DNA of 64,000 bases from Nitrospira sp. (lineage in GTDB: Bacteria > Nitrospirota > Nitrospiria > Nitrospirales > Nitrospiraceae), in assembly GCA_024998625.1 (NCBI GenBank), contig JACOEL010000009.1:62001-126000 (forward strand). The letters are read 5' to 3'. Shown one piece after another: positions 26,269 through 33,461 of the stretch. The stretch's first letter is position 1. Each line of letters opens with the position of its first letter. The notes beneath the pieces are model-generated. The model did not search any database. It was given only the letters and a program-made list of their open reading frames with translations, and had not been told where the DNA came from. The translations under genes and the position numbers were made by a program.

Positions 26269-29200
26269 TCCGCACCGACGACCCGGCAGACCTCGAAGCC
26301 CGCCGCATGGAACTGCGAGGCATGATCCGCCTCGCCAGCGAAGTCATCGCGCAGTATTGGCCGATGCGAACCTTCGTCCATCACAATCCGCTCCACAGTC
26401 TGGAGTATCTTCCGTTTACCGAAACGGTGCGACGCGGTCACCAGTTCCTGGGCGGCACCGGGTATCTGCCCGGTGACATGTATCGGCGCTATCTCAAATC
26501 AGGCAGGATTTTGATCCGCCATATCGACGAAGCCCTGGGGCCCCTCGCGCTCGAGCAGGAAGTCGATCTCGGCCCCTGCCGCATTGCCCATCGCGACGTG
26601 TTGCGAGCCTGCCTGACCCATGGGCTCTCTGCAGCGACCGACGAACCGCTCACTCGATTGATGGAACGTGAGCCGAACGAGGAACAGGTCGAGGCGCTGG
26701 CCGAACGACTGAGCTCGTTCTCCACGCCGACGGTAGCGGAACGGATGGCTGCCACGGTTCGGGCGGACTCGGATGCGCTCGGACACCATCTCACCCTCTC
26801 CAACTGGTGCGACCAGACAGTGGGTACCCGGATCGTCGAACAGATCAACAGCGAACTGGTCAAATGGTGCGAAGCGTTTCTGGACGAAGGCCACGCCACC
26901 TGGCCGATGCCGGGTCGGGACCAGGGACTCTACGCCGCCTGGAAGCAGGTGGCCGGGAAAGAATGGACAACGTGCGGCATTGCGGACAGCCGCCGGAAAA
27001 TTGCGGCGCTGCCGGAGCATCCCGAAGACGCCGTATTGGGATGTCTGGAAGCGCTGGCGATCCCCGTGAAATTCCGGCAGGACTACCTGTCGCTCCAACT
27101 TGCGGCCCTTCCGGGTTGGGCCGGCTTCATCAAATGGCGCGCGGAAGAAACCGGCTATGCCTGGCAGCAAGCCTACCCCGTCGGGCTGGTGAAGTTCCTC
27201 GCCGTCCGTTTGTGGTATGTGCGTGAACTGGTTCAGAAAGTGTGTCGGCAAGAATTGGGCATCGAAGGGAACTATCCCGCGGTGACGGACTACATGACGC
27301 AGCAGCCTCATGCGTACTTCATGCACAAGGAATGGGCCGCCGGACGACTCCCCGCTTCCATGGCCGACCGGGTCGCCCGCCTCCACGCCAAAGCTAGCCA
27401 CCGGCAGCAGGGAGCGCTGGCCCTCGCCCATGAATGGGAGCCACTCACCCACCACTATCAGATCGAATTCGGACCGCGCCGCGAACGGGCTGCGCAGCGG
27501 CTCATGGCGCGACGCCTGCTCACGCTGGCCCAGGCGCTTGAGATCGTTCCGGCCCTGCTGATGGACAGTCCACTGGCGGCCCTTCGCACCTTGCTGGCTT
27601 GGATCGACGCCTTCCCGGAGTCCGCGCATGGTCCGGTGTGGCTCAAGGCCTTCGAGGCCGGGTATCAGGATCACCTCTTCGGCATGTTGCTACGCGCGCC
27701 GGTCAAACCTCAACCGGCCGCCTCGGAGCACCATCCGTCGGTGCGGCCCCATTCCCAATCGGTCTTTTGCATCGATGTGCGATCCGAGCCGTTCCGCCGC
27801 CATCTGGAATCCACCGGCGCACACGACACCTATGGGTTTGCCGGTTTCTTCGCGGTCTTCATCCGGTATCGGGCCTGGGGCAAAGAACACGAGACCGAAC
27901 AGTTCCCGGTCATCATGCGCGCGAAGAACGAGGTGCGGGAGATCCCCCGCAGCTATCTGGACCACTACGTATCCAAACACCTGTCGCGCGCGAAACTGGT
28001 CCACGCCGGACATACGCTGCTGCACGATCTCAAGGAGAACGTCGTCACCCCCTATGTCATGGTGGAATCGCTGGGCTGGTTCTACGCGCTGCCCATGATG
28101 GGCAAGACGATGTTGCCGGCCCTCTACAACCGGCTGACCAATTGGGTGCGGCGGTTATTTGTCCCCCCCATCGCCACGATTCTCACGGTGGACAAACTGG
28201 CACCGGCTGAAACCGAGGAAATGGTGGTCTCTGAACAACGGGCCTTGATCTGGAAGGCGCTGCGCGATCGGCTCGGCCTGCATGGATCGCGGGTCGAGGC
28301 CGAATTCGTCGAGGCCCTGCGGCGACGCGCGCTGGACGACGATGCCCCGGTGGAACCGTTCCTCAGCAACGCGGCCAAATCGGTCGATCTCACCACCGAC
28401 CAACTCACCACCTTCCTCGAAGAACTCCGGCGGCACTACCGCATCAATCGCCGCGCGGCTTCCCGCCAGAAAGAGCGGATCACGCGGACCGGCTTCACGC
28501 TCGAAGAACAGGTCATGACGGTGGAAACCGCCCTGCGCATGATGGGTCTGGTGAGAAATTTCGCCCGCCTGGTGCTCTTCTGCGCCCATGGCAGCACCAC
28601 CGAGAATAACCCGTTCGAGTCGGCGCTGGACTGCGGCGCCTGCGGCGGGAACGAAGGCAAACCGAACGCGCGGGTGCTGGCGGCAATGGCCAATCGCCCG
28701 CCGGTGCGTGAACGGCTGGCAAAACGCGGCATCGAAATTCCCTCCGACACTCACTTCCTCGCCGGGCAGGTCGATACCACCACCGACGAGGTGCACCTGT
28801 TCGATCTCGAAGATGCGCCGCCGACCCACCGCAAGGACGTGGCCCGATTGTACGACGATTTACGCGAAGCTGCGCAACTGACCAGCCAGGAACGCTGCAG
28901 CCGGTTTCCCGATGTGGGGACCGTCCTGCCCCTCGACCAGGCCTCGGCGCATGTGGCCGGACGGAGCGCGGATTGGAGCCAGGTACGGCCGGAATGGGGC
29001 CTGTCGGGCAACACAACCTTCATTATCGGCCGCCGGGAGCTGACCAAGGGATTGAACCTGGCCGGGCGCGTCTTCCTTCACTCGTACGACTATCGGGAAG
29101 ATCCGACGGACCGCTGGCTGGAAGTGCTGCTGACCGCGCCGCAGGTGGTGGCGCAGTGGATCAACATGGAGCATTATTTCTCGGCCGTGGACAACGAGGT

Positions 29201-29525
29201 CTATGGAAGCGGAAGCAAGATCTATCACAACGTCGTCGGCCGCATCGGCATCATGTCCGGCCCCTGGAGCGATCTCCGGCTCGGCCTAGCCTGGCAGACC
29301 GTGATGAACGACGACCTGCCCTATCATGAATCCATGCGCCTCCTGACGCTGGTAGAAGCCTCGCGCCCGCGGATCGAGAAGCTCATTGCGCGGCACGAAG
29401 TGCTGCAACATTTCTATCACAACGAATGGGTGCACCTGGCTGCGCTGGACCCTGAGGACGGAATCTGGTACCGCTACATGCCCTCGGGTGTCTGGCGCCG
29501 CGTGAGGAATCCCAGTGACACATAG
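26256..29525 (+). CDS. dabA: DabA: zinc-binding, carbonic-anhydrase-like subunit (DUF2309)
   Basis: A 1089-residue DUF2309 protein. All four residues of the beta-carbonic-anhydrase-like zinc site are present: C505 and D507 in SVFCIDVRSEPF, H778 in FCAHGSTTENN and C793 in SALDCGACGG. The 15-residue spacing between H778 and C793 equals that in Halothiobacillus DabA, while C505 to H778 is about 100 residues longer, indicating an insertion. DabA is peripheral to the membrane on the cytoplasmic side and is thought to hydrate CO2 to bicarbonate one way, driven through DabB. The start at 26256 (MDPVIRTDDPAD) has GGAGG upstream and overlaps the preceding gene by 13 bp; the long open frame upstream of it is not coding. 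Confidence 0.93.
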   Translation: MDPVIRTDDPADLEARRMELRGMIRLASEVIAQYWPMRTFVHHNPLHSLEYLPFTETVRRGHQFLGGTGYLPGDMYRRYLKSGRILIRHIDEALGPLALEQEVDLGPCRIAHRDVLRACLTHGLSAATDEPLTRLMEREPNEEQVEALAERLSSFSTPTVAERMAATVRADSDALGHHLTLSNWCDQTVGTRIVEQINSELVKWCEAFLDEGHATWPMPGRDQGLYAAWKQVAGKEWTTCGIADSRRKIAALPEHPEDAVLGCLEALAIPVKFRQDYLSLQLAALPGWAGFIKWRAEETGYAWQQAYPVGLVKFLAVRLWYVRELVQKVCRQELGIEGNYPAVTDYMTQQPHAYFMHKEWAAGRLPASMADRVARLHAKASHRQQGALALAHEWEPLTHHYQIEFGPRRERAAQRLMARRLLTLAQALEIVPALLMDSPLAALRTLLAWIDAFPESAHGPVWLKAFEAGYQDHLFGMLLRAPVKPQPAASEHHPSVRPHSQSVFCIDVRSEPFRRHLESTGAHDTYGFAGFFAVFIRYRAWGKEHETEQFPVIMRAKNEVREIPRSYLDHYVSKHLSRAKLVHAGHTLLHDLKENVVTPYVMVESLGWFYALPMMGKTMLPALYNRLTNWVRRLFVPPIATILTVDKLAPAETEEMVVSEQRALIWKALRDRLGLHGSRVEAEFVEALRRRALDDDAPVEPFLSNAAKSVDLTTDQLTTFLEELRRHYRINRRAASRQKERITRTGFTLEEQVMTVETALRMMGLVRNFARLVLFCAHGSTTENNPFESALDCGACGGNEGKPNARVLAAMANRPPVRERLAKRGIEIPSDTHFLAGQVDTTTDEVHLFDLEDAPPTHRKDVARLYDDLREAAQLTSQERCSRFPDVGTVLPLDQASAHVAGRSADWSQVRPEWGLSGNTTFIIGRRELTKGLNLAGRVFLHSYDYREDPTDRWLEVLLTAPQVVAQWINMEHYFSAVDNEVYGSGSKIYHNVVGRIGIMSGPWSDLRLGLAWQTVMNDDLPYHESMRLLTLVEASRPRIEKLIARHEVLQHFYHNEWVHLAALDPEDGIWYRYMPSGVWRRVRNPSDT

Positions 29526-29576
29526 ATCGCAACCGGCATCACCTCGGAGAAGACCTCTTTTCAAAGGAGTAGAGAC

Positions 29577-29918
29577 ATGGCCGCACTCACGTTGCATCCC
29601 ATGAAAGAAATTCGCGTCATCGTATCAGGTGAGCACCGGCCCTTTGTCACCGAGTTATTGGACAAAGTGGAGGCGACCGGTTACACCATCATCGGCAATA
29701 TCTCGGGGAAGGGCCATCATGGCGTGCGTGAAGCCCATTTCATGTTCAGCGAGCAGGAGAGCCTGGTCATGATTATGGCGGTGGTGCCGGAGGAGAAGGT
29801 GGAACCGGTGCTGGCCGGGTTGCGGCCGCTGTTCGAGCGGCATTCGGGCGTCATGTTCGTCTCTGATGTCGCTGTCAGCCGGCGAGAATATTTCGGCAAG
29901 AAGAGCCCCAAGTCCTGA
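29577..29918 (+). CDS. P-II-like regulatory protein of the DAB operon
   Basis: A 113-residue protein with the P-II ferredoxin-like fold: MKEIRVIVSGEHRPFVTELL, the T-loop region GYTIIGNISGKGHHGVREAH, and a C-terminal strand GVMFVSDVAVSRREYFGK. It lacks the classical uridylylation tyrosine context of GlnB, which puts it with P-II-like proteins that associate with inorganic-carbon transporters (for example SbtB with SbtA). AAAGGAG lies eight bases before the ATG. It follows dabA by 51 bp and ends the operon; a role in sensing adenine nucleotides or bicarbonate to gate DabAB is a reasonable inference. Confidence 0.85.
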   Translation: MAALTLHPMKEIRVIVSGEHRPFVTELLDKVEATGYTIIGNISGKGHHGVREAHFMFSEQESLVMIMAVVPEEKVEPVLAGLRPLFERHSGVMFVSDVAVSRREYFGKKSPKS

Positions 29919-29970
29919 CCGGGAGACCGAGAACCCGCGGCTGATGAGCCCGCAAGGCGCGCGGCCGACC

Positions 29971-29999
29971 TTGTCTTCTCACCGGTGATTGTCTACAAT
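29971..29999 (+). promoter_or_regulatory. sigma70-type promoter
   Basis: TTGTCT (29971-29976) and TACAAT (29994-29999) are separated by 17 bp, 36 bp before the GTG start of the following small gene. Confidence 0.6.
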
Positions 30000-30034
30000 G
30001 TGCCCCCGTTGGCCTGTAAGAGGAAGGACGGCAC

Positions 30035-30304
30035 GTGAAGGGACTACGGTTTGAACGGCTCGGGCGAGATCGCCACTACAACATTATCTTCCACATCGGC
30101 AGCAGCTATGTGCCGGTAAGCGACGAGACCATCGAAGAACTGAAAGCCCAGACCCTGCTGTCCTCCGAGCGTTTCCTCGACCTCCTCCTCGACAAAATCG
30201 GGTACACCAGTTACCTCAAGGACCAGATCCGCGCGGAGCTACAAGCCGCCGGCGATCCCATGACCCAGATGACCGTCCTCCAGGGCGTGATCCGGGAGCT
30301 GTAA
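30035..30304 (+). CDS. small conserved-looking protein of unknown function
   Basis: An 89-residue soluble protein starting with GTG, with AGGAAGGA eight bases upstream. The sequence begins MKGLRFERLGRDRHYNIIFH, has a beta-rich first half (IGSSYVPVSDETIEEL) and an amphipathic helical second half. No domain is recognised. It has its own promoter and is followed within three bases by a palindromic repeat, which may act as its terminator. Confidence 0.65.
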   Translation: MKGLRFERLGRDRHYNIIFHIGSSYVPVSDETIEELKAQTLLSSERFLDLLLDKIGYTSYLKDQIRAELQAAGDPMTQMTVLQGVIREL

Positions 30305-30306
30305 CC

Positions 30307-30425
30307 GGCTGCTGAAAATTCCCTCCAACTTCGTTCTCAGTCGTCCGTCCATCTCGACGTACAGGACCAGTACGCCTCGGCATCCGAACTCCCTGCGGCC
30401 TTGCCGGAGAAAATTTTGAGCAGCC
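30307..30425. repeat. dispersed palindromic repeat, copy C (inverted orientation)
   Basis: A 119-bp element with 14-bp imperfect terminal inverted repeats (GGCTGCTGAAAATT at 30307, AATTTTGAGCAGCC at 30412-30425, one mismatch). Read on the minus strand it contains the shared words GGCAAGGCCGCAG, GAGGCGTAC, GTACGTCGAG and GAGAACGAAG of copies A and B. It starts three bases after the stop of the upstream gene and ends 31 bp before the higBA promoter. Confidence 0.85.
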
Positions 30426-30455
30426 TCTGGGAGGCATCCATTCCGCCATCGTGGA

Positions 30456-30484
30456 TTGATCCCAAATTGGGATCATGGTAGACT
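30456..30484 (+). promoter_or_regulatory. higBA promoter with palindromic operator
   Basis: A perfect 17-bp palindrome, GATCCCAAATTGGGATC (30458-30474), lies between a -35 box TTGATC (30456-30461, sharing its last bases with the palindrome) and a -10 box TAGACT (30479-30484), with a 17-bp spacer. It is well placed for HigA autorepression. The predicted transcription start (about 30491) coincides with the GTG at 30490. Confidence 0.65.
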
Positions 30485-30489
30485 GCTCC

Positions 30490-30783
30490 GTGCGCATCAT
30501 CGCGAAACGGACTCTAGGCACATTCTGGAATCGGTACCCGCGCGCGCGAGGACCTTTAGAAGCCTGGCATCAGGAAGTAATTCATGCAGACTGGACAAGC
30601 CCATCGGAGCTTAAAGCTCAGTTTCGCTCAGCGAGTGTGCTACAAGGCAGCCGCGCGGTGTTCAATATTGCAGGGAACCAGTACCGATTGGTGGTGAAAA
30701 TTAACTACGCCTATCGGATTGTCTACATTCGTTTCGTCGGCACCCATCAAGAGTATGACCAGATCGATGTACACACCGTCTGA
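30490..30783 (+). CDS. higB: HigB-type mRNA interferase toxin
   Basis: A 97-residue toxin of the HigB (RelE-superfamily) type: MRIIAKRTLGTFWNRYPRAR at the N-terminus, then LEAWHQEVIHADWTSPSELK and the strands NQYRLVVKINYAYRIVYIRF followed by GTHQEYDQIDVHTV, the classical HigB C-terminus. Such toxins cut mRNA on the ribosome. The GTG at 30490 is preferred to the in-frame ATG at 30475, because the ATG sits against the operator and inside the promoter and because family members usually begin M-R-(I/V)-I. The antitoxin follows after 15 bp. Confidence 0.88.
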   Translation: MRIIAKRTLGTFWNRYPRARGPLEAWHQEVIHADWTSPSELKAQFRSASVLQGSRAVFNIAGNQYRLVVKINYAYRIVYIRFVGTHQEYDQIDVHTV

Positions 30784-30798
30784 CAAGGTGCAGAAGCC

Positions 30799-31158
30799 AT
30801 GAATATTTCTCCTATCAAAACCAAGCGGGATCATGAGCGTGCGTTGCTCCGCATCGAACATCTGATGGATGCAAAGCTCGGCACCAAAGCCGGAGATGAG
30901 TTGGACATTCTCACCACCCTCGTGGAAGCCTACGAGGCCAAGCATCATGCAGTCAGTCCACCTGATCCCGTTGAAGCGATTCGATTTCGGATGGAACAAT
31001 TAGGCATGAGCCGGAAGGATTTGGAGGCATTGCTCGGCGGGCGAGGCCGAGTCTCTGAAATTCTCTCTAAAAAGCGCGGCCTCTCACTGACTATGATTCG
31101 TCGAATCCATCGCACGCTCCACATTCCACTCGAAAGCCTAATCGGCACGGCGGCGTAA
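30799..31158 (+). CDS. higA: HigA-type antitoxin
   Basis: A 119-residue antitoxin with a C-terminal XRE-like helix-turn-helix (MEQLGMSRKDLEALLGGRGR followed by VSEILSKKRGLSLTMIRRIH). The N-terminal half (MNISPIKTKRDHERALLRIE) is the toxin-neutralising and dimerisation region typical of the larger HigA proteins. It probably binds the palindrome at 30458-30474. The toxin-first gene order is normal for higBA. Confidence 0.9.
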   Translation: MNISPIKTKRDHERALLRIEHLMDAKLGTKAGDELDILTTLVEAYEAKHHAVSPPDPVEAIRFRMEQLGMSRKDLEALLGGRGRVSEILSKKRGLSLTMIRRIHRTLHIPLESLIGTAA

Positions 31159-31165
31159 TAAGACG

Positions 31166-31339
31166 ATGACTAGAGATGAGACATACGACAGAACGTATGT
31201 CTCGTTTGTTCGTTTGCTATGGCCAACGCTGACCGATCTTTTTGAACAACATCGGCATCGTAATGCTCTGTGCGGACTTGTTGACGAACATTTGAAGAAG
31301 CCGCAACCTAATGCATGCTCACTGTGGCATGCCGCTTAA
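31166..31339 (+). CDS. small hypothetical ORF
   Basis: A 57-codon open frame starting ATG eight bases after higA, ending in TAA. The translation begins MTRDETYDRTYVSFVRLLWP and contains two cysteines; no family is recognised. It may be a third gene of the higBA operon, a fragment of a larger gene, or chance; there is no strong ribosome site. Confidence 0.3.
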   Translation: MTRDETYDRTYVSFVRLLWPTLTDLFEQHRHRNALCGLVDEHLKKPQPNACSLWHAA

Positions 31340-31384
31340 GGCACGGCTCAACAACCGCGGTTCTAATCCATTGTTGGGTAACTA

Positions 31385-31867
31385 TCACTTAGCGATGGTC
31401 GTATTGTGATACCGGCTGTGCTCTGTGTCGATGATATGGTCGGGAAGTTGACGGAGCGACGCGAGATCCAACCGTATCGCACCCAGGTCACATTGAGCGT
31501 GATGATTCGGGCAAAGTATGAGCATGTTGTTGGGTGAATCGAGACCATTGTGAGGATGGCCAAGGGGCCGGATGTGATGTGCTTCCGCGTAGGTCACACC
31601 GTCCCACAGGGGGACGGCAAGACCGCAGATCTGGCAATGGTTATGATGGCGTAGCTTGAGCTCTCGCGCCGTTGCTGTATCCCGAATGAGTCTCTGCAGA
31701 ATTGTCTCCCGCCGCTCGGGATACGCTACGTCAATGACGTCGCTTGCAATGAATTCTGCTGGATATGGAGGAGCCGGTGTCACCTCCCTGGATACAATGG
31801 AATGTTCACGGACTCGTTCGCTGAGTAGCGACTCCACTGCAGATCGGTTCTTGACGTACCCACCCAC
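31385..31867 (-). CDS. HNH endonuclease, C-terminal part of a frameshifted gene
   Basis: A 160-codon frame, GTG at 31867, that contains an HNH/zinc-finger nuclease domain: CQICG (first metal knuckle), AEAHHIRPLGHPHNGLDSPN (catalytic His-His and linker) and MLILCPNHHAQCD (second knuckle). The GTG start lacks a ribosome site. Reading back across position 31873 in this frame gives LRSVGGYVKNR, which would join smoothly onto the end of the upstream frame (...GELHPF). The two frames therefore look like one gene broken by a single-base shift in a run of Ts. Confidence 0.75.
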   Translation of the reverse strand: MGGYVKNRSAVESLLSERVREHSIVSREVTPAPPYPAEFIASDVIDVAYPERRETILQRLIRDTATARELKLRHHNHCQICGLAVPLWDGVTYAEAHHIRPLGHPHNGLDSPNNMLILCPNHHAQCDLGAIRLDLASLRQLPDHIIDTEHSRYHNTTIAK

Positions 31868-31872
31868 TGACC

Positions 31873-32151
31873 TTAAAAGGGATGCAGTTCACCTGGATCA
31901 CCGGAAAGCCAACGGTTGACCCGCGCGTCGAACGCGGGTGCGCTCAACTTCAGGCGTCGAGTGCATGCGTCGTGGATGGATCTTTCTGCTGAATCACGAT
32001 TCTTAAACCGGCGCCCGGCGAGCTCTCGGGTAGCCACTTTCCGTACCGCCTCCAGCCGAACGTCCGATACAGAACACCCTGACCCGCTCGCAGAGTAAGC
32101 CGTGAGGATTTCTCGAAGAACATCCAACACATCCTCAATCAGTGGGCGCAT
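31873..32151 (-). CDS. N-terminal part of the frameshifted HNH endonuclease gene
   Basis: A 92-codon frame from ATG 32151 to TAA 31873. The product begins MRPLIEDVLDVLREILTAYS and has a helical, basic middle (FKNRDSAERSIHDACTRRLK) resembling the N-terminal domains that precede HNH modules in restriction-like nucleases. It ends in HPF followed by TAA within CCCTTTTAAGG; one extra T there would carry the frame into the HNH domain. It lies six bases upstream of the HNH frame on the same strand. Confidence 0.6.
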   Translation of the reverse strand: MRPLIEDVLDVLREILTAYSASGSGCSVSDVRLEAVRKVATRELAGRRFKNRDSAERSIHDACTRRLKLSAPAFDARVNRWLSGDPGELHPF

Positions 32152-32404
32152 GCCATGACTACTCCCGACTCACCGGGCCCATGGTTCGTAGAAGGAGCCC
32201 AAATAGTCATTCTATAACCTGGCATATCGACTCCATGAATCCAGCCAGCATTGTCATAGTTTTTCCGCCGAGTCGAGGGCTTCGTCAATGATTACCCCCA
32301 AGCGAGAATGACGTACGTGCACTCAACGACTGCCTTCCATCAAAAGAGCCCCAATCTGATTCGACCGCGCGTTGCGCGAGCCCAGAAGGGAAGCCTTCAC
32401 GGCC

Positions 32405-33442
32405 TCAGTCCCCTGTCTGGCCGCTGGCGAAGAGGGCGTTCATGATGGCGTTTTTTTTGGTGGGATCTTTTTCGAAGCGGATGGCTTTGGAGAAGTTTTC
32501 GGCGGCGCTTTCCCGCTTGCCCTTGGCGGCGTAAATCCTCCCGATGCCATAGAGGGCCTGAGCTTCCTCCGGGTTGGCCTTCACGGCTTTGCTGAAGGAT
32601 TCCATAGCCTCCGAGGCTCTGGATTGCTCCATCAACAACCAGCCGAGCGCCGTGTGGGCCGAGGCGAGCTCGGGATTGAGCTGCGTCGCTTCACGATATT
32701 CCCTCAAGGCGAGATCCATTCGCCCCTTGGTTTCGTAGACTCCGCCGAGCGCGAAATGGATTTCCGCGTCACTCGGGTTGAGCCGTAAGGCTTCTTTGTA
32801 GGCTTGCAGCGCCGGTTCGAATTTGCCCTGCTCCGCGAGCGCGCAGCCGAGATTGGCATGGGCCAATGCGTCGCTGGGATTCAGCTTGATCACTTCGCGG
32901 TATTGGGGAATGGCCATCTCAAGCCGGCCCTGCTCCTGGTAGGCCACGCCAAGATTGGTGCGCGCCGGCGCAAATGTCGGAGCCAGCTTGACCGCTTCGC
33001 GATACTCCTTGATCGCCATTTCAAGATGGTCGGCTCGCTCGTGGATCTGGGCCAGAAAATAATGGGGATATGCAGACTGCGGAGCCAGCTTGGCGGCTTC
33101 TTTATACGAGGCCATCGATCGTTCGGATTGACCGGACTGGGCCAGAAACAACCCCTGCACCAGATGCGACTGCGCATTGCCGGAATTCCGTTCCACGATG
33201 GAGTGCACCCACTCCCGCACCCGATCGATATCCTCCGCCTCCTGCAGCGCGCGGGCATGCGCCCGCCAGGCATCGGCAAATTCCCCGCGAATCAGGTGGG
33301 TGACGTTTAAGGCGAAGTACGGGCGAGGATCCCTTTCACCGGCGGTCTCCACCGCGCGGGCCCATTCCGATGCCTCATACCCGGCCCGGTCCCAGTCGCC
33401 TGCCAAGAGGGCCGTTTCGATTCTGTCTTGATGCGTGCTCAT
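32405..33442 (-). CDS. cytoplasmic tetratricopeptide-repeat protein
   Basis: A 345-residue protein without signal peptide made largely of consecutive 34-residue TPR units from about residue 95 onward (for example AYPHYFLAQIHERADHLEMA, then APARTNLGVAYQEQGRLEMA, then ALAHANLGCALAEQGKFEPA), with six to seven full repeats and a C-terminal cap. TPR arrays mediate protein-protein contacts; the partner is unknown. The start MSTHQDRIETAL at 33442 is chosen over an upstream ATG at 33487, which overlaps the ThyX-like gene. It follows the ThyX-like gene by 19 bp and is probably in the same operon. Confidence 0.85.
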   Translation of the reverse strand: MSTHQDRIETALLAGDWDRAGYEASEWARAVETAGERDPRPYFALNVTHLIRGEFADAWRAHARALQEAEDIDRVREWVHSIVERNSGNAQSHLVQGLFLAQSGQSERSMASYKEAAKLAPQSAYPHYFLAQIHERADHLEMAIKEYREAVKLAPTFAPARTNLGVAYQEQGRLEMAIPQYREVIKLNPSDALAHANLGCALAEQGKFEPALQAYKEALRLNPSDAEIHFALGGVYETKGRMDLALREYREATQLNPELASAHTALGWLLMEQSRASEAMESFSKAVKANPEEAQALYGIGRIYAAKGKRESAAENFSKAIRFEKDPTKKNAIMNALFASGQTGD

Positions 33443-33461
33443 GATGAAAGAAGCGCGCCGC

